Source: JBBRLG01 sp038231495 (GTDB lineage: Bacteria > Planctomycetota > Planctomycetia > Gemmatales > Gemmataceae). Taken from it: DNA of 23,733 nt. Under the pieces are notes generated by a model that was given only the letters and a program-made list of their open reading frames with translations, was not told the origin of the DNA and did no database searches. This document shows positions 23,230-23,733 of the stretch, piece by piece. The position numbers and the translations under genes are program-made. The stretch spans positions 1-23,733 of the forward strand of contig JBBRLG010000037.1 of the NCBI GenBank assembly GCA_038231495.1, given 5' to 3'. Position 1 is the stretch's first letter; each line of letters begins with the position of its first letter.

Positions 23230-23454
23230 ATGGCTGCAACTTCACCTGTGGTCCACAGCGACCCCGACATCCTCGGAGGGACGCCGGTCTTCGTCGGCAC
23301 TCGTGTCCCGGTTCGCACGCTGCTCGACTACCTGGAAGCAGGCGATGCCCTCCACGAGTTCCTGGAGGACTTCCCCAGCGTCACCCGCGAGCAGGCCGTG
23401 GCCGCTCTCGAACTCGCCAAGCAGATGTTGGTGTCCCATGCGAATCCTGCTTGA
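23230..23454 (+). CDS. DUF433 family antitoxin
   Basis: 74 residues, a canonical short DUF433 protein. The signature is DPDILGGTPVFVGTRVPVRT (13-32), then LLDYLEAGDALHEFLEDFP and the helical end REQAVAALELAKQML. AAGGAGG lies 6 bases before the ATG. These proteins are winged-helix-like DNA-binding antitoxins encoded ahead of PIN-like DUF5615 toxins, and the next gene, overlapping by 17 bases, fits that. It is more typical of the family than the copy inside the nuo operon. Function inferred from family and pairing. Confidence 0.85.
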   Translation: MAATSPVVHSDPDILGGTPVFVGTRVPVRTLLDYLEAGDALHEFLEDFPSVTREQAVAALELAKQMLVSHANPA

Positions 23455-23596
23455 CGAGTGCGTGCCGCGCCGGCTGCGGCGGGAGCTTCCTGGCCACGAT
23501 GTCCATACCGTTCCTGAGATGGGCTGGTCGGGCAAGAAGAATGGCGAGCTGCTGCAGTTAATGGCTGGACAAAATTTCGAGGTCTTGCTGACGGGT
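23438..23596 (+). pseudogene. DUF5615 PIN-like toxin, apparently truncated
   Basis: ATG 23438 overlaps the antitoxin end. The first 50 residues match the family: MRILLDECVPRRLRREL with the DEC acidic motif, GHDVHTVPEMGW, NGELLQLM and FEVLLT. The expected next motif (D-x-N-L, with the second catalytic Asp) is replaced by GVANLSGG, and the frame then runs on to the window end with a sequence unlike this family. The break coincides with GTGGCAAATCTTTCGGG, also present after nuoN. The simplest reading is interruption by an inserted element, leaving an inactive toxin. The intact frame across the junction may be chance. Confidence 0.6.
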
Positions 23597-23733
23597 GTGG
23601 CAAATCTTTCGGGGGGCACCTACGCTAAGAGGAAAGTCCAGCTGCGCAGCTGGGCTTGTGCCGGTTCCCTTTCCCTTGAGGAGATGCCCGTGCCTGCCGA
23701 ACCTACCTTGGCCGCGGACGCCCTGCTGGAACA
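23597..23733 (+). mobile_element. Possible left end of an inserted element, cut by the window edge
   Basis: It begins where the toxin similarity stops, with a 17-bp sequence identical to 22581-22597. At 23684 an ATG preceded by GAGGAG opens a frame (MPVPAEPTLAADALLE) that runs off the window and could be a transposase N-terminus, but nothing identifies it. No inverted partner end is present in the window. Confidence 0.35.

Overview
The window is high-GC bacterial DNA built around a complete 14-gene respiratory complex I operon (nuoA to nuoN, about 4.49-22.58 kb, all on the + strand, in the classical order, with nuoC and nuoD as separate genes). GC-rich coding, short tandem lipoproteins that resemble the planctomycete DUF1559/pseudopilin family, DUF433/DUF5615 toxin-antitoxin pairs and many intergenic palindromes suggest a planctomycete, most likely Gemmataceae-like. 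This is inference: there is no rRNA or other marker gene.

Layout. 1-0.6 kb: part of a C/G-rich repeat, then a small two-helix membrane protein with a charged tail. 0.63-3.28 kb: glcE and glcF, the FAD and Fe-S subunits of a glycolate-oxidase-type enzyme; glcD is not in the window. 3.29-3.38 kb: a near-perfect long hairpin repeat. 3.40-4.29 kb: a DHDPS/N-acetylneuraminate-lyase family aldolase. 4.30-4.49 kb: a palindromic terminator-like element, a good sigma70-like promoter and a leader with a second terminator-like hairpin ahead of nuoA. 4.49-22.58 kb: the nuo operon.

Two gene blocks interrupt the nuo operon: a DUF433/DUF5615 toxin-antitoxin pair between nuoE and nuoF, and three tandem paralogous lipoproteins between nuoF and nuoG. 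Several spacers carry repeats: a GCCGCTTGCGGC palindrome before nuoA, nuoD and nuoG; a GCTAACAGCTA repeat between nuoH and nuoI; and a 33-bp G/C-run inverted repeat between nuoL and nuoM.

The membrane subunits NuoH, NuoJ and NuoM each carry a large extra soluble segment. By family topology all three segments fall on the periplasmic face. Together with the three co-encoded lipoproteins this suggests an undescribed lineage-specific periplasmic cap on complex I, which is the main hypothesis from this window.

22.58-23.73 kb is decayed accessory DNA: four copies of a 12-bp repeat, a small gene with an in-frame stop, a second DUF433 antitoxin, and a DUF5615 toxin that breaks off at a 17-bp sequence also found just after nuoN, probably the edge of a mobile element.
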